A stretch of DNA of 64,000 nucleotides from an uncultured SAR86 cluster bacterium (GTDB lineage: Bacteria > Pseudomonadota > Gammaproteobacteria > Magnimaribacterales > Magnimaribacteraceae), in contig CABXQE010000001.1 of assembly GCA_902514295.1 (NCBI GenBank), forward strand, positions 1 through 64,000. The letters run 5' to 3'. Both the position numbers and the translations under genes were made by a program. This document shows positions 39,069-47,866 of the stretch, in pieces; position 1 is the stretch's first letter; every line of letters starts with the position of its first letter. The notes beneath the pieces were generated by a model. It had not been told where the DNA came from. It saw nothing but the letters and a program-made list of their open reading frames with translations, and searched no databases.

Positions 39069-40295
39069 TTATTCAGGGATAGACTCAAATAAGCCTGTAG
39101 CTCCCATGCCGCCGCCAACGCACATAGTTACTATGCCGTATTTGCCGCCAGTACGTCTAAGTTCTCTTGTGAGATGTCCAACCTGTCTTGAACCAGTCAT
39201 GCCAAATGGGTGTCCGATAGCTATAGAACCACCATTTACATTTAGTTTCTCGGTAGGTAAGTTCAACTTATCTCTGATATAAACTACCTGAGAAGCAAAA
39301 GCTTCGTTAAGTTCCCAAAGGTCTATGTCTTCAACTTTTAAACCTGCTGATTCGAGTAGCTTAGGTATAGAGAAAACTGGACCAATACCCATTTCATCAG
39401 GTTGACAACCAACTGTTGTAAACCCTCTGAAATAAGCAATAGGTTTAAGACCAAGCTCATTAGCTTTCTCTTCGCTCATAATTAAAGTTACGGAAGCGCC
39501 ATCAGATAATTGAGAAGAATTTCCTGCAGTTACGGAACCGCCCTCTGGATTGAATACTGGATTCAAGCTAGAGAGTCCTTCTAAAGTAGTTTCAGGTCTG
39601 TTGCAATCATCTTTATCAACTGTCACATCAACTTCTTTCTCTGCTCCAGTCTCTTTATTCTTTAGGATCATTTTGGTGTCCATAGGAATAATCTCATCAT
39701 CATAAAGTCCAGCATCTTGCGCAGCAGCGCATCTTTGCTGACTAGAAAGAGCATACTCATCTTGAGCTTCTCTTGAAACCTCATAACGATCTGCAACAGC
39801 TTCAGCAGTTGTTCCCATTGCGTGGTAAATACCTGGGGCTTCTTCAGCCAACTTATCATTAACATACATATGCATGTTAGTGTGGCCTTGAGAGGTACTA
39901 ATAGACTCAACACCTCCAGCAATGATGCAATCGTAGAATCCGCTTTGGATCTGAGTGGCAGCCATGGCTATTGAATTCAAACCTGAAGAGCAGTAACGAT
40001 TTATGGTTACGCCGCCAGTTTCTATAGGAAGATTAGACAAAACGGCAACATTTCTAGCTATGTTATGTCCTTGAGCTCCCTCTGGATTTCCACAACCTAA
40101 GATAATGTCTTCAACCATAGAAGCATCAACTCCAGGGTTTCTTTCTAAAAGTGCATTAACAATATGAGCTGTCATATTATCTGCACGAGTGTTATTAAAG
40201 CCTCCGCGAAAGGATTTCGCTAGACCGGTTCTAACACTATCAACTATTACTGCATTACGCATATATTCTCCTTTTTTATAAAATTCGGGCGTCAA
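39069..40295 (-). CDS. Acetyl-CoA C-acyltransferase (thiolase)
   Basis: NRYCSSGLNSIAMAATQI, NVNGGSIAIGHPFGMTGSRQ, CVGGGMGATGLFE. Likely start is MRNAVIVDSVRTGL. Confidence 0.95.
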   Translation of the reverse strand: MTPEFYKKGEYMRNAVIVDSVRTGLAKSFRGGFNNTRADNMTAHIVNALLERNPGVDASMVEDIILGCGNPEGAQGHNIARNVAVLSNLPIETGGVTINRYCSSGLNSIAMAATQIQSGFYDCIIAGGVESISTSQGHTNMHMYVNDKLAEEAPGIYHAMGTTAEAVADRYEVSREAQDEYALSSQQRCAAAQDAGLYDDEIIPMDTKMILKNKETGAEKEVDVTVDKDDCNRPETTLEGLSSLNPVFNPEGGSVTAGNSSQLSDGASVTLIMSEEKANELGLKPIAYFRGFTTVGCQPDEMGIGPVFSIPKLLESAGLKVEDIDLWELNEAFASQVVYIRDKLNLPTEKLNVNGGSIAIGHPFGMTGSRQVGHLTRELRRTGGKYGIVTMCVGGGMGATGLFESIPE

Positions 40296-40366
40296 ATGTT
40301 AGGTTACTGTAACTTATTAAGCAAGCTAAATTAGGCTTAAAAACCTATGTATTTGCATCAATATTC

Positions 40367-42331
40367 TTATTCTTGAATATACCAAATAGGTGAAGACCAT
40401 GCCCTTTCTTGGATTGTTATGGGTATATCTGATCTTGGTGTCTCGTCTCCCCTTACGGCATCCCAAGTAGACCATCTACAAGTAGGGTTTTCTAGGACCC
40501 TTGAATAATAAAAAGCATCTTGATTTTGTTTAAATTCAGGATCTTGCCAAAAGGTTTTTATCTCGGAGTCACCTTTGTCAGGACTTATTGAACAATTATC
40601 TACATTAACCGAAGCGCCGTTGTCAGAACATCTATGGGTAATAGAATCAACACTCTGTCCATCAGAACAAGCTACATCAAAAACTTTTTCTCTGTGTTCT
40701 CCTTCTTCGAGCCATCCTTTGATTATTTGAACTCTTTGTAATGGTGCTCCAAGAGGATCAGAAATAGCCCAAACAAGAAATCTTGGACTTTTATCTTCTT
40801 CTTGATTAATTGTTCCTCCCATAGGAGTGTTTTTAGTATAAGCATCTTGTATAAGAGTAAGGTCGCCTAACTTTGAACCCTCTAAATTGTAACCAGCAAA
40901 AAAACGTACTTTTATTCTTGGTCCGCTGGTGCCAAACGTTTCCTTTCGTCGGAACGCATCGTAAATTGACTCTCGAGTGTTTTCCTCAGCCCATACTCCT
41001 GCAAGCCCAGAAGAACCAAACCTTATAAGACGCGTACTCACACCAAGATAATTATTTCCATCAATCTCAATAATGGCTTCTGGTCGCAGTAGCTTTGTAA
41101 AGAATCCATAAAACCCTTCATAAGGAACTGAACCTCTCAGATACGGCTCGCCATCTAACAGCCCTATCTTAGAGAAATGGGTCTCTTCAGTATAAGAACC
41201 GCCCGACACATGAGTATCACTAGATCCTATAACGCCAAATTTAAAAGGATTGGAGATACCTTGTTCAGAGAGAGTTAATCCTCTTAAGTAAGCATCTCTT
41301 ACGTAACTTCCTTTCAAATTATTAATGTTATTTTCTTGTGGCATATTAGTTTTTGATTCAAAAGCTGCCCATTCATCGTTTTTGGATAGGAAAGGATGAG
41401 TTTCGGAGGTTCCTTTGGCTTGTGTTATTTCAACCAAAGGCTCGTTGCGAAGTCTTCGGTTTACATAGGCCTCATCGATTGGCCCACCGTTATAGTCACT
41501 CATCGAGAATGCTGCTCCCCCTGAGATATTGGAGTTATGGGGAATAGCTAAACTTTCTACTCCATCATCTCTAAGCCCATCCATCCAATGCCATAATTTT
41601 TCTGGATCTCGGCTATCTATCGTTGAAAAAAGCCTTACCGGTAAGTTTTTTGTATCTTTGAAAATGACGTTTCTATGAAGGTACTTATCATAGAGTTCTA
41701 TCCTTGATGTGAATTCGTAACCAGCAAAAGTTGTAAATATTCCTGGCTTGTAAGCATCATCTGCAGCTTTTATAGTTTTTTGCCACACAGTGTTGCCAAC
41801 TGTCTCTACCAGTTCTCTATCTACAGTTCCGTCCTCTAGACCTTCTTGCATAGCACCACCAAAACCTCTAAAAAGTCCTGATCTTTTTAAGATCGAAAAA
41901 ATGCTATTGCTTACATTCTCATTTAAGTTGTGTACGGGTTTAGTGAAATCATATTTTGAGAACTCCGAGCTTGTATCTGCAGCCTCTTTAATGATTCCTA
42001 AGAATACGGCATGGTCAGTGACTGCATAAAAATCTAATGGCTTTTTGAGTTGTATTTCATAACCAGTTGGATGAGGGATAGCCTCGCCTTTAGCAAATCT
42101 ATATGCATCAGAAGGTGAGGTTATTGTTCCAAAAGTATAAGCATCAAATGAATTAGAAGTGTGTACGTGTAAATCTCCAAAATAAGCATTTTTATCCGGA
42201 TTGGGTTCGGGTCTAGGTTGGATATAATTATCTTGCTCTTCGAGCTCAACAAGTTTTGAATTCTCATTAGTTTCGGAACAAGCATTGATTAATATTATGA
42301 GAGAGATAACTATAAAATTTTGTTTCTTCAT
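40367..42331 (-). CDS. DUF3604-family lipoprotein
   Basis: Lipobox (LINAC); AYFGDLHVHTSNSFDAYTFG, FYAVTDHAVFLG, GVIGSSDTHVSGG; C-terminal ERAWSSPIWY. Confidence 0.85.
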   Translation of the reverse strand: MKKQNFIVISLIILINACSETNENSKLVELEEQDNYIQPRPEPNPDKNAYFGDLHVHTSNSFDAYTFGTITSPSDAYRFAKGEAIPHPTGYEIQLKKPLDFYAVTDHAVFLGIIKEAADTSSEFSKYDFTKPVHNLNENVSNSIFSILKRSGLFRGFGGAMQEGLEDGTVDRELVETVGNTVWQKTIKAADDAYKPGIFTTFAGYEFTSRIELYDKYLHRNVIFKDTKNLPVRLFSTIDSRDPEKLWHWMDGLRDDGVESLAIPHNSNISGGAAFSMSDYNGGPIDEAYVNRRLRNEPLVEITQAKGTSETHPFLSKNDEWAAFESKTNMPQENNINNLKGSYVRDAYLRGLTLSEQGISNPFKFGVIGSSDTHVSGGSYTEETHFSKIGLLDGEPYLRGSVPYEGFYGFFTKLLRPEAIIEIDGNNYLGVSTRLIRFGSSGLAGVWAEENTRESIYDAFRRKETFGTSGPRIKVRFFAGYNLEGSKLGDLTLIQDAYTKNTPMGGTINQEEDKSPRFLVWAISDPLGAPLQRVQIIKGWLEEGEHREKVFDVACSDGQSVDSITHRCSDNGASVNVDNCSISPDKGDSEIKTFWQDPEFKQNQDAFYYSRVLENPTCRWSTWDAVRGDETPRSDIPITIQERAWSSPIWYIQE

Positions 42332-42335
42332 TTTA

Positions 42336-43679
42336 CTAACCTAAGCGTTTATTAATTTCTTCTTTAAGAAGCCACATTCTGTCTTGACCCCAAACATAAA
42401 AGGGATTGCTTCCATCTGAATCTGTGATTTTAAAACTAGGCACTCCCCAACAATTTCCATCATACATGTCTTTCAAATTGTCATCTAAAACCTTTTTCCA
42501 ATGCTTAGTATTAAGATCTTTACTAATGGTAGGCCAATCTAAACCAAGCTGACTGACTAAAGATTCAAGATAATCATCTTCACCAATATTGATACCGTCA
42601 TAGAAAGAAGCTTTTAATAATTCATCTATATATTCAAAGCCTTTTCCGGCCTCATCAATTATTGGGAATAAGGAATAAGCTTTCCTGGCTGGTTTACCTA
42701 TCGGTGAATAAATTGAACCCATAGGATAACCATGCTTTCTTGCTTCTCTTGCTGCATCAGAAATAATGTATTTACCTTTAAAATCAGGAATAGTCATATT
42801 TCGCATCAGCATTGGTAGAACTGGCTTTGTAATTAAATTTATTGGATAGTCATCTCTTATTTCTCTAACTCTTTTAGCGCAAGCATAGGTATAAGGGCTA
42901 TTGAGAGACGGGTAATAACATAGGTTTACTTTTTTTTCAGAATTTAATTTTGAAGGGGCCTTTAGATTGGGCGAGCAAATAGAATCATTTGTGTTATCAG
43001 TTTTTACTCCTAAATCAATAAGTCTATCTTCTAGATGATGCAAACGGTCAACGCCCCAATACAGTTCTTTTTCATAATAAAAGGCCGACCCAAAATAGTA
43101 TCCTTTTTCATTTCTAATTTCGTTACCTGCTTCTAATTTCTCGATTACTTCAGATACAGTAGATGTGTAATGGGTACTTAACGCATCAAGAGATTCTTGA
43201 TCTCCAGCCCATAAGGCTGAACTAACTTTTTTAGCTACTTCACTAAAATTATCATCCTCTACAGCCACTAATATTGAATTAGACTGGTCTATTAATTCTT
43301 TGCTTGGGTAAGATTTTGCAGATAGCTCTACATCATAAAAAGGAGCAATACGTTTTGCATCTTCTAGGCAATAAATATTATATAAAGAGGGCTCATGAAC
43401 TGCTTCTGCGTTTTCTTCTCCAACTAGAACTGGTTTGAGAACTACATTGAAAGTAGATTTTATCTTATCAATATAATGAACCGTAAGATGAGAATAAGGG
43501 TCATCTACTTTATGAAAATACAAAACTTCATGAGGTCTATTTTCTTTTTCCCTTTTTGCTTCTGCACTAGTCCTGATATTTTTGTGGATTTCATAGCTTG
43601 AAAAAGTGTTCATGCCACGATTCCTTAATTTAGCGCTTATAGTGCGCTTAATCATGAAATTTCTAAACGCTTTAAGCAT
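42336..43679 (-). CDS. DsbA / HCCA-isomerase-like protein with two thioredoxin-like halves
   Basis: Half 1: VLYFHKVDDPYSHLTVHYIDKIKSTFNVVLKPVLVGE. Half 2: VNLCYYPSLNSPYTYACAKRVREIRDDYPINLITKPVLPML...NCWGVPSFKI. Confidence 0.75.
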   Translation of the reverse strand: MLKAFRNFMIKRTISAKLRNRGMNTFSSYEIHKNIRTSAEAKREKENRPHEVLYFHKVDDPYSHLTVHYIDKIKSTFNVVLKPVLVGEENAEAVHEPSLYNIYCLEDAKRIAPFYDVELSAKSYPSKELIDQSNSILVAVEDDNFSEVAKKVSSALWAGDQESLDALSTHYTSTVSEVIEKLEAGNEIRNEKGYYFGSAFYYEKELYWGVDRLHHLEDRLIDLGVKTDNTNDSICSPNLKAPSKLNSEKKVNLCYYPSLNSPYTYACAKRVREIRDDYPINLITKPVLPMLMRNMTIPDFKGKYIISDAAREARKHGYPMGSIYSPIGKPARKAYSLFPIIDEAGKGFEYIDELLKASFYDGINIGEDDYLESLVSQLGLDWPTISKDLNTKHWKKVLDDNLKDMYDGNCWGVPSFKITDSDGSNPFYVWGQDRMWLLKEEINKRLG

Positions 43680-43684
43680 AAATA

Positions 43685-44527
43685 CTATTTAATATCACTC
43701 GCATCATGTCGCTCAGGAACTTGTGTTTCTTTAGGTCCCCAAGCTTGGTTCACTCTTGAACCTCTTTTATAAGCTGGTCTTTCTACTATCTCATTAGCCC
43801 AACGATTTACATTTTTATAAGAAGCAACATCTAAGAATTCTGCTGCCTCATAAACATTTCGAAGTACTAAACTGCCATACCAGGAATGAACTGCTATATC
43901 CGAAATATTGTAAGTATCTCCGCACAAATATTTTCTTGATGAAAGGTTTTGATCCAGAACGTCAAGTTGACGTTTAACTTCCATAGTAAATCTATTAATA
44001 GCGTATTCAAATTTTTCTGGTGCATAGGCATAAAAATGACCAAAGCCACCGCCTAAATACGGTGCACTACCCATTTGCCAAAAAAGCCATGACATACATT
44101 CTGCTCTAGCTGAAGGCTCTTCAGGTAAAAGTTCTCCAAACTTTTCTGCTAGATAAACCATGATTGCACCCGACTCGAATACACGGGTATGAGGATCAGT
44201 GCTTACATCGAGTAAAGCAGGAATCTTGGAATTTGGATTTACTTCAACGAAACCGCTACTGAACTGATCGCCTTCACCAATATTAATTAAAAAGGCATCG
44301 TATTCTGCTCCTTCGTGACCTAAGGCTAACAACTCCTCTAACAATACAGTTACCTTAACTCCATTAGGGGTGCCCAGTGAATAAAGTTGAAGCGGGTGCT
44401 TGCCAACTGGCAACTCTTTTTCATGAGTTGCGCCAGCAATTGGTCTATTTATATTTGTGAATTTTCCTCCACTTTGGTTTTCCCATGTCCAAACTTTTGG
44501 CGGGACATAATCTTTAGAATCGCTCAT
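43685..44527 (-). CDS. Glutathione S-transferase family, YghU-like
   Basis: LGTPNGVKVTVLLEELLALG, NPNSKIPALLD, ESGAIMVYLAEKFG. Confidence 0.9.
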   Translation of the reverse strand: MSDSKDYVPPKVWTWENQSGGKFTNINRPIAGATHEKELPVGKHPLQLYSLGTPNGVKVTVLLEELLALGHEGAEYDAFLINIGEGDQFSSGFVEVNPNSKIPALLDVSTDPHTRVFESGAIMVYLAEKFGELLPEEPSARAECMSWLFWQMGSAPYLGGGFGHFYAYAPEKFEYAINRFTMEVKRQLDVLDQNLSSRKYLCGDTYNISDIAVHSWYGSLVLRNVYEAAEFLDVASYKNVNRWANEIVERPAYKRGSRVNQAWGPKETQVPERHDASDIK

Positions 44528-44556
44528 TAAAATCTCCTGTAATTAATAATCTAATT

Positions 44557-45753
44557 TTAAAGCCCTAAAACAGCCTTGGCCATAATATTTCTTTGAATCT
44601 CATTACTTCCACCATAAATAGTGGTGGCTCTTAGATTCTGATACCTTCCTGCAATAGATCGAAAAGACTCATCTCCAATAGCAGTCTCATTAGAGCCTAA
44701 GCTAGTATCTTGAAAAGGAATTCCATAATAACCTATAACTTCTAGCGTAATTTCAGATATTTCTTGTTCTAGATCAGTGACCAATGTTTTCATCATGGAT
44801 GATTCAGGACCAGGGCTATCACCACCCTTTAAAGAGCTTAAGATTCTTAAAGCAGTGTACTGAATAGACAGAGCTTTAATTTCAAGCTCTGTAACTTTAG
44901 TTGAATACAGATCAATAAAACTAGCGTCATTATGTGTAGTAGAAATTTTATTCATTAATTTTCTAATAAATTGAATGTCCGATAAGCTCTTAGAGCCTCC
45001 CACACCCCCACTTCTTTCAAACTCTAATAAATACTTTGCTACTGACCAGCCTTCATTTTCTTTTCCAATTCTGTCCTTTACTTCGGCAATGGCATCTGTA
45101 AAAACTACCTGATTAAAATCGTGATCCTCTGCCATAGTTAATATTGGCTCTACTTTAACTCCAGGTTGGTTCATATCCAGCATTAAAAAAGTGATTCCTT
45201 CTTGTTTCTTACCGGAATTATCAGTTCTGACTAGGCAAAATATCTTATTGGCAAGGTGAGCATGAGTGGTCCATATTTTAGTCCCATTAATTATATATTT
45301 ATCCCCTTCTCTAATTGCCCTGCACTGTAAACTGGCCAAATCTGACCCTGCTCCAGGTTCGCTATAACCCTGGCACCAATAATCTTCTCCACTTATGATT
45401 CTGGGAATATAGTAATCTTTCTGTTCTTGGGTGCCTTTGCCTAACAATAAGGGCCCTATCATTGCTAAACCCATTGGTATTAAGTTAGGAGCTCCTGCCT
45501 TAGCGCACTCTGAAGAGAAAATATATTTTTGTGTATGAGTCCAGTTAGTGCCCCCATATTCTTTTGGCCAAGAAGGAACTAGCCATCCCTTTTTTGCTAA
45601 CTTAGATTGCCACTTCATGGCAATATCTTTCTCAGTAAAAACTGCAGAAGTGGATTTTGCAGCTGAAACTAGATCATCGGTTAGCTCTTTGTCTAAAAAT
45701 GCTTGTACTTCTTTCCGAAATAAAATTTCTTCCTCCGAAAAATTTAGATTCAT
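44557..45753 (-). CDS. Acyl-CoA dehydrogenase
   Basis: CQGYSEPGAGSDLASLQCRA, IINGTKIWTTHAHLA, TIYGGSNEIQRNIMAKAVLGL. Confidence 0.95.
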   Translation of the reverse strand: MNLNFSEEEILFRKEVQAFLDKELTDDLVSAAKSTSAVFTEKDIAMKWQSKLAKKGWLVPSWPKEYGGTNWTHTQKYIFSSECAKAGAPNLIPMGLAMIGPLLLGKGTQEQKDYYIPRIISGEDYWCQGYSEPGAGSDLASLQCRAIREGDKYIINGTKIWTTHAHLANKIFCLVRTDNSGKKQEGITFLMLDMNQPGVKVEPILTMAEDHDFNQVVFTDAIAEVKDRIGKENEGWSVAKYLLEFERSGGVGGSKSLSDIQFIRKLMNKISTTHNDASFIDLYSTKVTELEIKALSIQYTALRILSSLKGGDSPGPESSMMKTLVTDLEQEISEITLEVIGYYGIPFQDTSLGSNETAIGDESFRSIAGRYQNLRATTIYGGSNEIQRNIMAKAVLGL

Positions 45754-45754
45754 G

Positions 45755-46753
45755 CTAACTTACATTGACTACCCTAGTTCCTATATTTCCGCCCGCCAAA
45801 AGATCAACAAACCCTTTTGGAGCTTGCTCTAAACCATCCAACTCATCAGTAAGAATCTTTAATTGGCTGTCATTTATCCATTCTATTAACTCGTTGGTAG
45901 CTTGGTCATATCTATCAGCAAAATCGAAAACCAGAAAACCTTGCATGCGTATACTTTTATTAACGAGTAATCCTGGAATTCCTTTTGGTCCTGGCTCAGG
46001 GGTGCTTGTATCGTATTGAGAAACAACACCACAACAAGCGATACGCCCTCCAGAATTTAATCTGAACAAGGCGGAACCCAGTATCATTCCGCCAGTGTTA
46101 TCAAAATAAACATCAACTCCATTAGGCGTCGCATCTTTAAGACTTTGCCTATAATTTGGGTCCTTGTAATTTACAGCAGCATCGAATCCTAATTCGTTGA
46201 TTAAGGTATTACACTTTTCATCGCTCCCACATACTCCAACCACTTTGCAACCTTTGATTTTAGCTATTTGCCCTACCATGTGACCCACAGAACCTGCGGC
46301 AGCCGAAATCATGACAGTTTCTCCTGCTTTGGGCTGTCCGATTTCAAGTAAACCAAAATACGCAGTTAATCCATTTATACCCAAAGGCCCTAGATATAAG
46401 GAAGGGTCTACATCTTCCCTAATTAATGTTAAAGCTTCAGGTTTCTGAACAGAATAAGCTTGCCAACCAGTCATAGTTAGGACCTTAGCTCCCACAGGAA
46501 AGGCTTCGTTGTTACTTTCTATAATCTCCCCCACCCCAGTGCTGTTCATTACAATTCCTGTTTTTGGTGCGCCTGCGTAGCTTGCACTGCCTTGCAGTCC
46601 TGCTCTAGTTCCAGCTGTTATAGCAAATGAAATTGTTTTAACTAAAACTTCATCAGAGCTAGCTTTAGGTAAATCTGACTCTACTATTTTGTAGTTACTC
46701 TCTTCCAGCTTACCTACAGGAAGGCTATTTATTATGACTTGTTTATTTTGCAT
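45755..46753 (-). CDS. MDR-family NADP-dependent oxidoreductase (CurA-like)
   Basis: LGPLGINGLTAYFGLLEIGQPKAGETVMISAAAGSVGHMVGQIAKIKGCKVVGVCGS. Confidence 0.9.
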   Translation of the reverse strand: MQNKQVIINSLPVGKLEESNYKIVESDLPKASSDEVLVKTISFAITAGTRAGLQGSASYAGAPKTGIVMNSTGVGEIIESNNEAFPVGAKVLTMTGWQAYSVQKPEALTLIREDVDPSLYLGPLGINGLTAYFGLLEIGQPKAGETVMISAAAGSVGHMVGQIAKIKGCKVVGVCGSDEKCNTLINELGFDAAVNYKDPNYRQSLKDATPNGVDVYFDNTGGMILGSALFRLNSGGRIACCGVVSQYDTSTPEPGPKGIPGLLVNKSIRMQGFLVFDFADRYDQATNELIEWINDSQLKILTDELDGLEQAPKGFVDLLAGGNIGTRVVNVS

Positions 46754-46795
46754 ACATTAAAACTATATTATTTTCTTTACTATTGAAACTCTTAT

Positions 46796-47386
46796 TTAGA
46801 GGAGCACCCTTTCAAAGGTTTGTATTTTTAATTCAATAGCTTCTTCAACTGAAAGCATTTGATTTTCTCTCAGCTCTATCCAATATCCTGTTGAGTGAAT
46901 TGAGGTCAAGAAAATTTGAATCAAATCCTCTAGCTCGCTAAGTTCAGGAAGCCACCTATACAGTAGAAGCTTTATATTTCTTTGACTTCCTTCATAATTA
47001 TTCTGAAGAGTTTTATATTTCCACTTATTTGCCAAGGTTGCTCTTATAAACTGTAAATGACCTTCATAAGCCTTTGCCTCAAGCTCTATAAGATCTCTTA
47101 TTCTGGATTTAAGATTACCTTTAGGAGTGGTGGTCATCAATCCTTGATCGTTAAAATCTTTAACTTTCTTATCCATTAACAAAAAGAGTGTCTCCTTGTC
47201 TTGGATCTGTCTAAATACAGTTCGAATGCCCATTCCTGCTTCATCTGCTACTTGTTGGGCTGTTGGGTCAAGTATCCCCTTATTAATGAGTTTCATCATG
47301 GCATCGACAATTAAGGCCTTACTTTCAAGGCTTCTAAGTCGTCTTCCATCTTCCTTTAGGTTACGTTGTATCTTAGTATTTTGCAT
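46796..47386 (-). CDS. TetR/AcrR-family transcriptional regulator
   Basis: HTH: IVDAMMKLINKGILDPTAQQVADEAGMGIRTVFRQIQDKETLFLLM. Internal Met (MQNTKIQRN) is the likely start. Confidence 0.88.
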   Translation of the reverse strand: MQNTKIQRNLKEDGRRLRSLESKALIVDAMMKLINKGILDPTAQQVADEAGMGIRTVFRQIQDKETLFLLMDKKVKDFNDQGLMTTTPKGNLKSRIRDLIELEAKAYEGHLQFIRATLANKWKYKTLQNNYEGSQRNIKLLLYRWLPELSELEDLIQIFLTSIHSTGYWIELRENQMLSVEEAIELKIQTFERVLL

Positions 47387-47439
47387 TAGACAAAGATAAA
47401 CTATCGTCATAATATATGTCAATTAAATTGGAGAGTCTT

Positions 47440-47865
47440 ATGGAAGTAAAAAATGCGGTCATGCCGAACGAAGATCAAATAAAAGAGTTCAGTGAGCAAG
47501 GAGAAGATAAGCCTATTTACATGGTAAATCTTCTGAAGTTTAAAGAAAAAGCAAACTACCCTGACAAAAGAGAAACGGATCTAACTGGCGAAGAAGCCTA
47601 TGCTATTTATGCGGAAGAAGTTGCGGGAGTTGCGGGACATCTTGAAAAGGTTGGTGGAAAACCTTTATTTGGAGGAGAAGTTGAAAGACTAATGCTAGGT
47701 GAAGTTGAAGATCTTTGGGACAAAGTAGCCATAGCTATGTACCCTTCAAGAAAAGCAATGTTTCAGATGCTTAATGACCCCGATTACATAGTAAGTGCTC
47801 AACACAGAGTTGCGGGACTTGAGGGTCAGCTCAATATCGAAACTTCTTTAACGTCTTCTGATTGA
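47440..47865 (+). CDS. DUF1330-like protein
   Basis: PIYMVNLLKFKEKANYPD...ALYPSRKAMFQMLNDPDY-type motif. Internal Met (MEVKNAV) preceded by GGAGAG is the likely start. Confidence 0.75.
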   Translation: MEVKNAVMPNEDQIKEFSEQGEDKPIYMVNLLKFKEKANYPDKRETDLTGEEAYAIYAEEVAGVAGHLEKVGGKPLFGGEVERLMLGEVEDLWDKVAIAMYPSRKAMFQMLNDPDYIVSAQHRVAGLEGQLNIETSLTSSD

Positions 47866-47866
47866 A

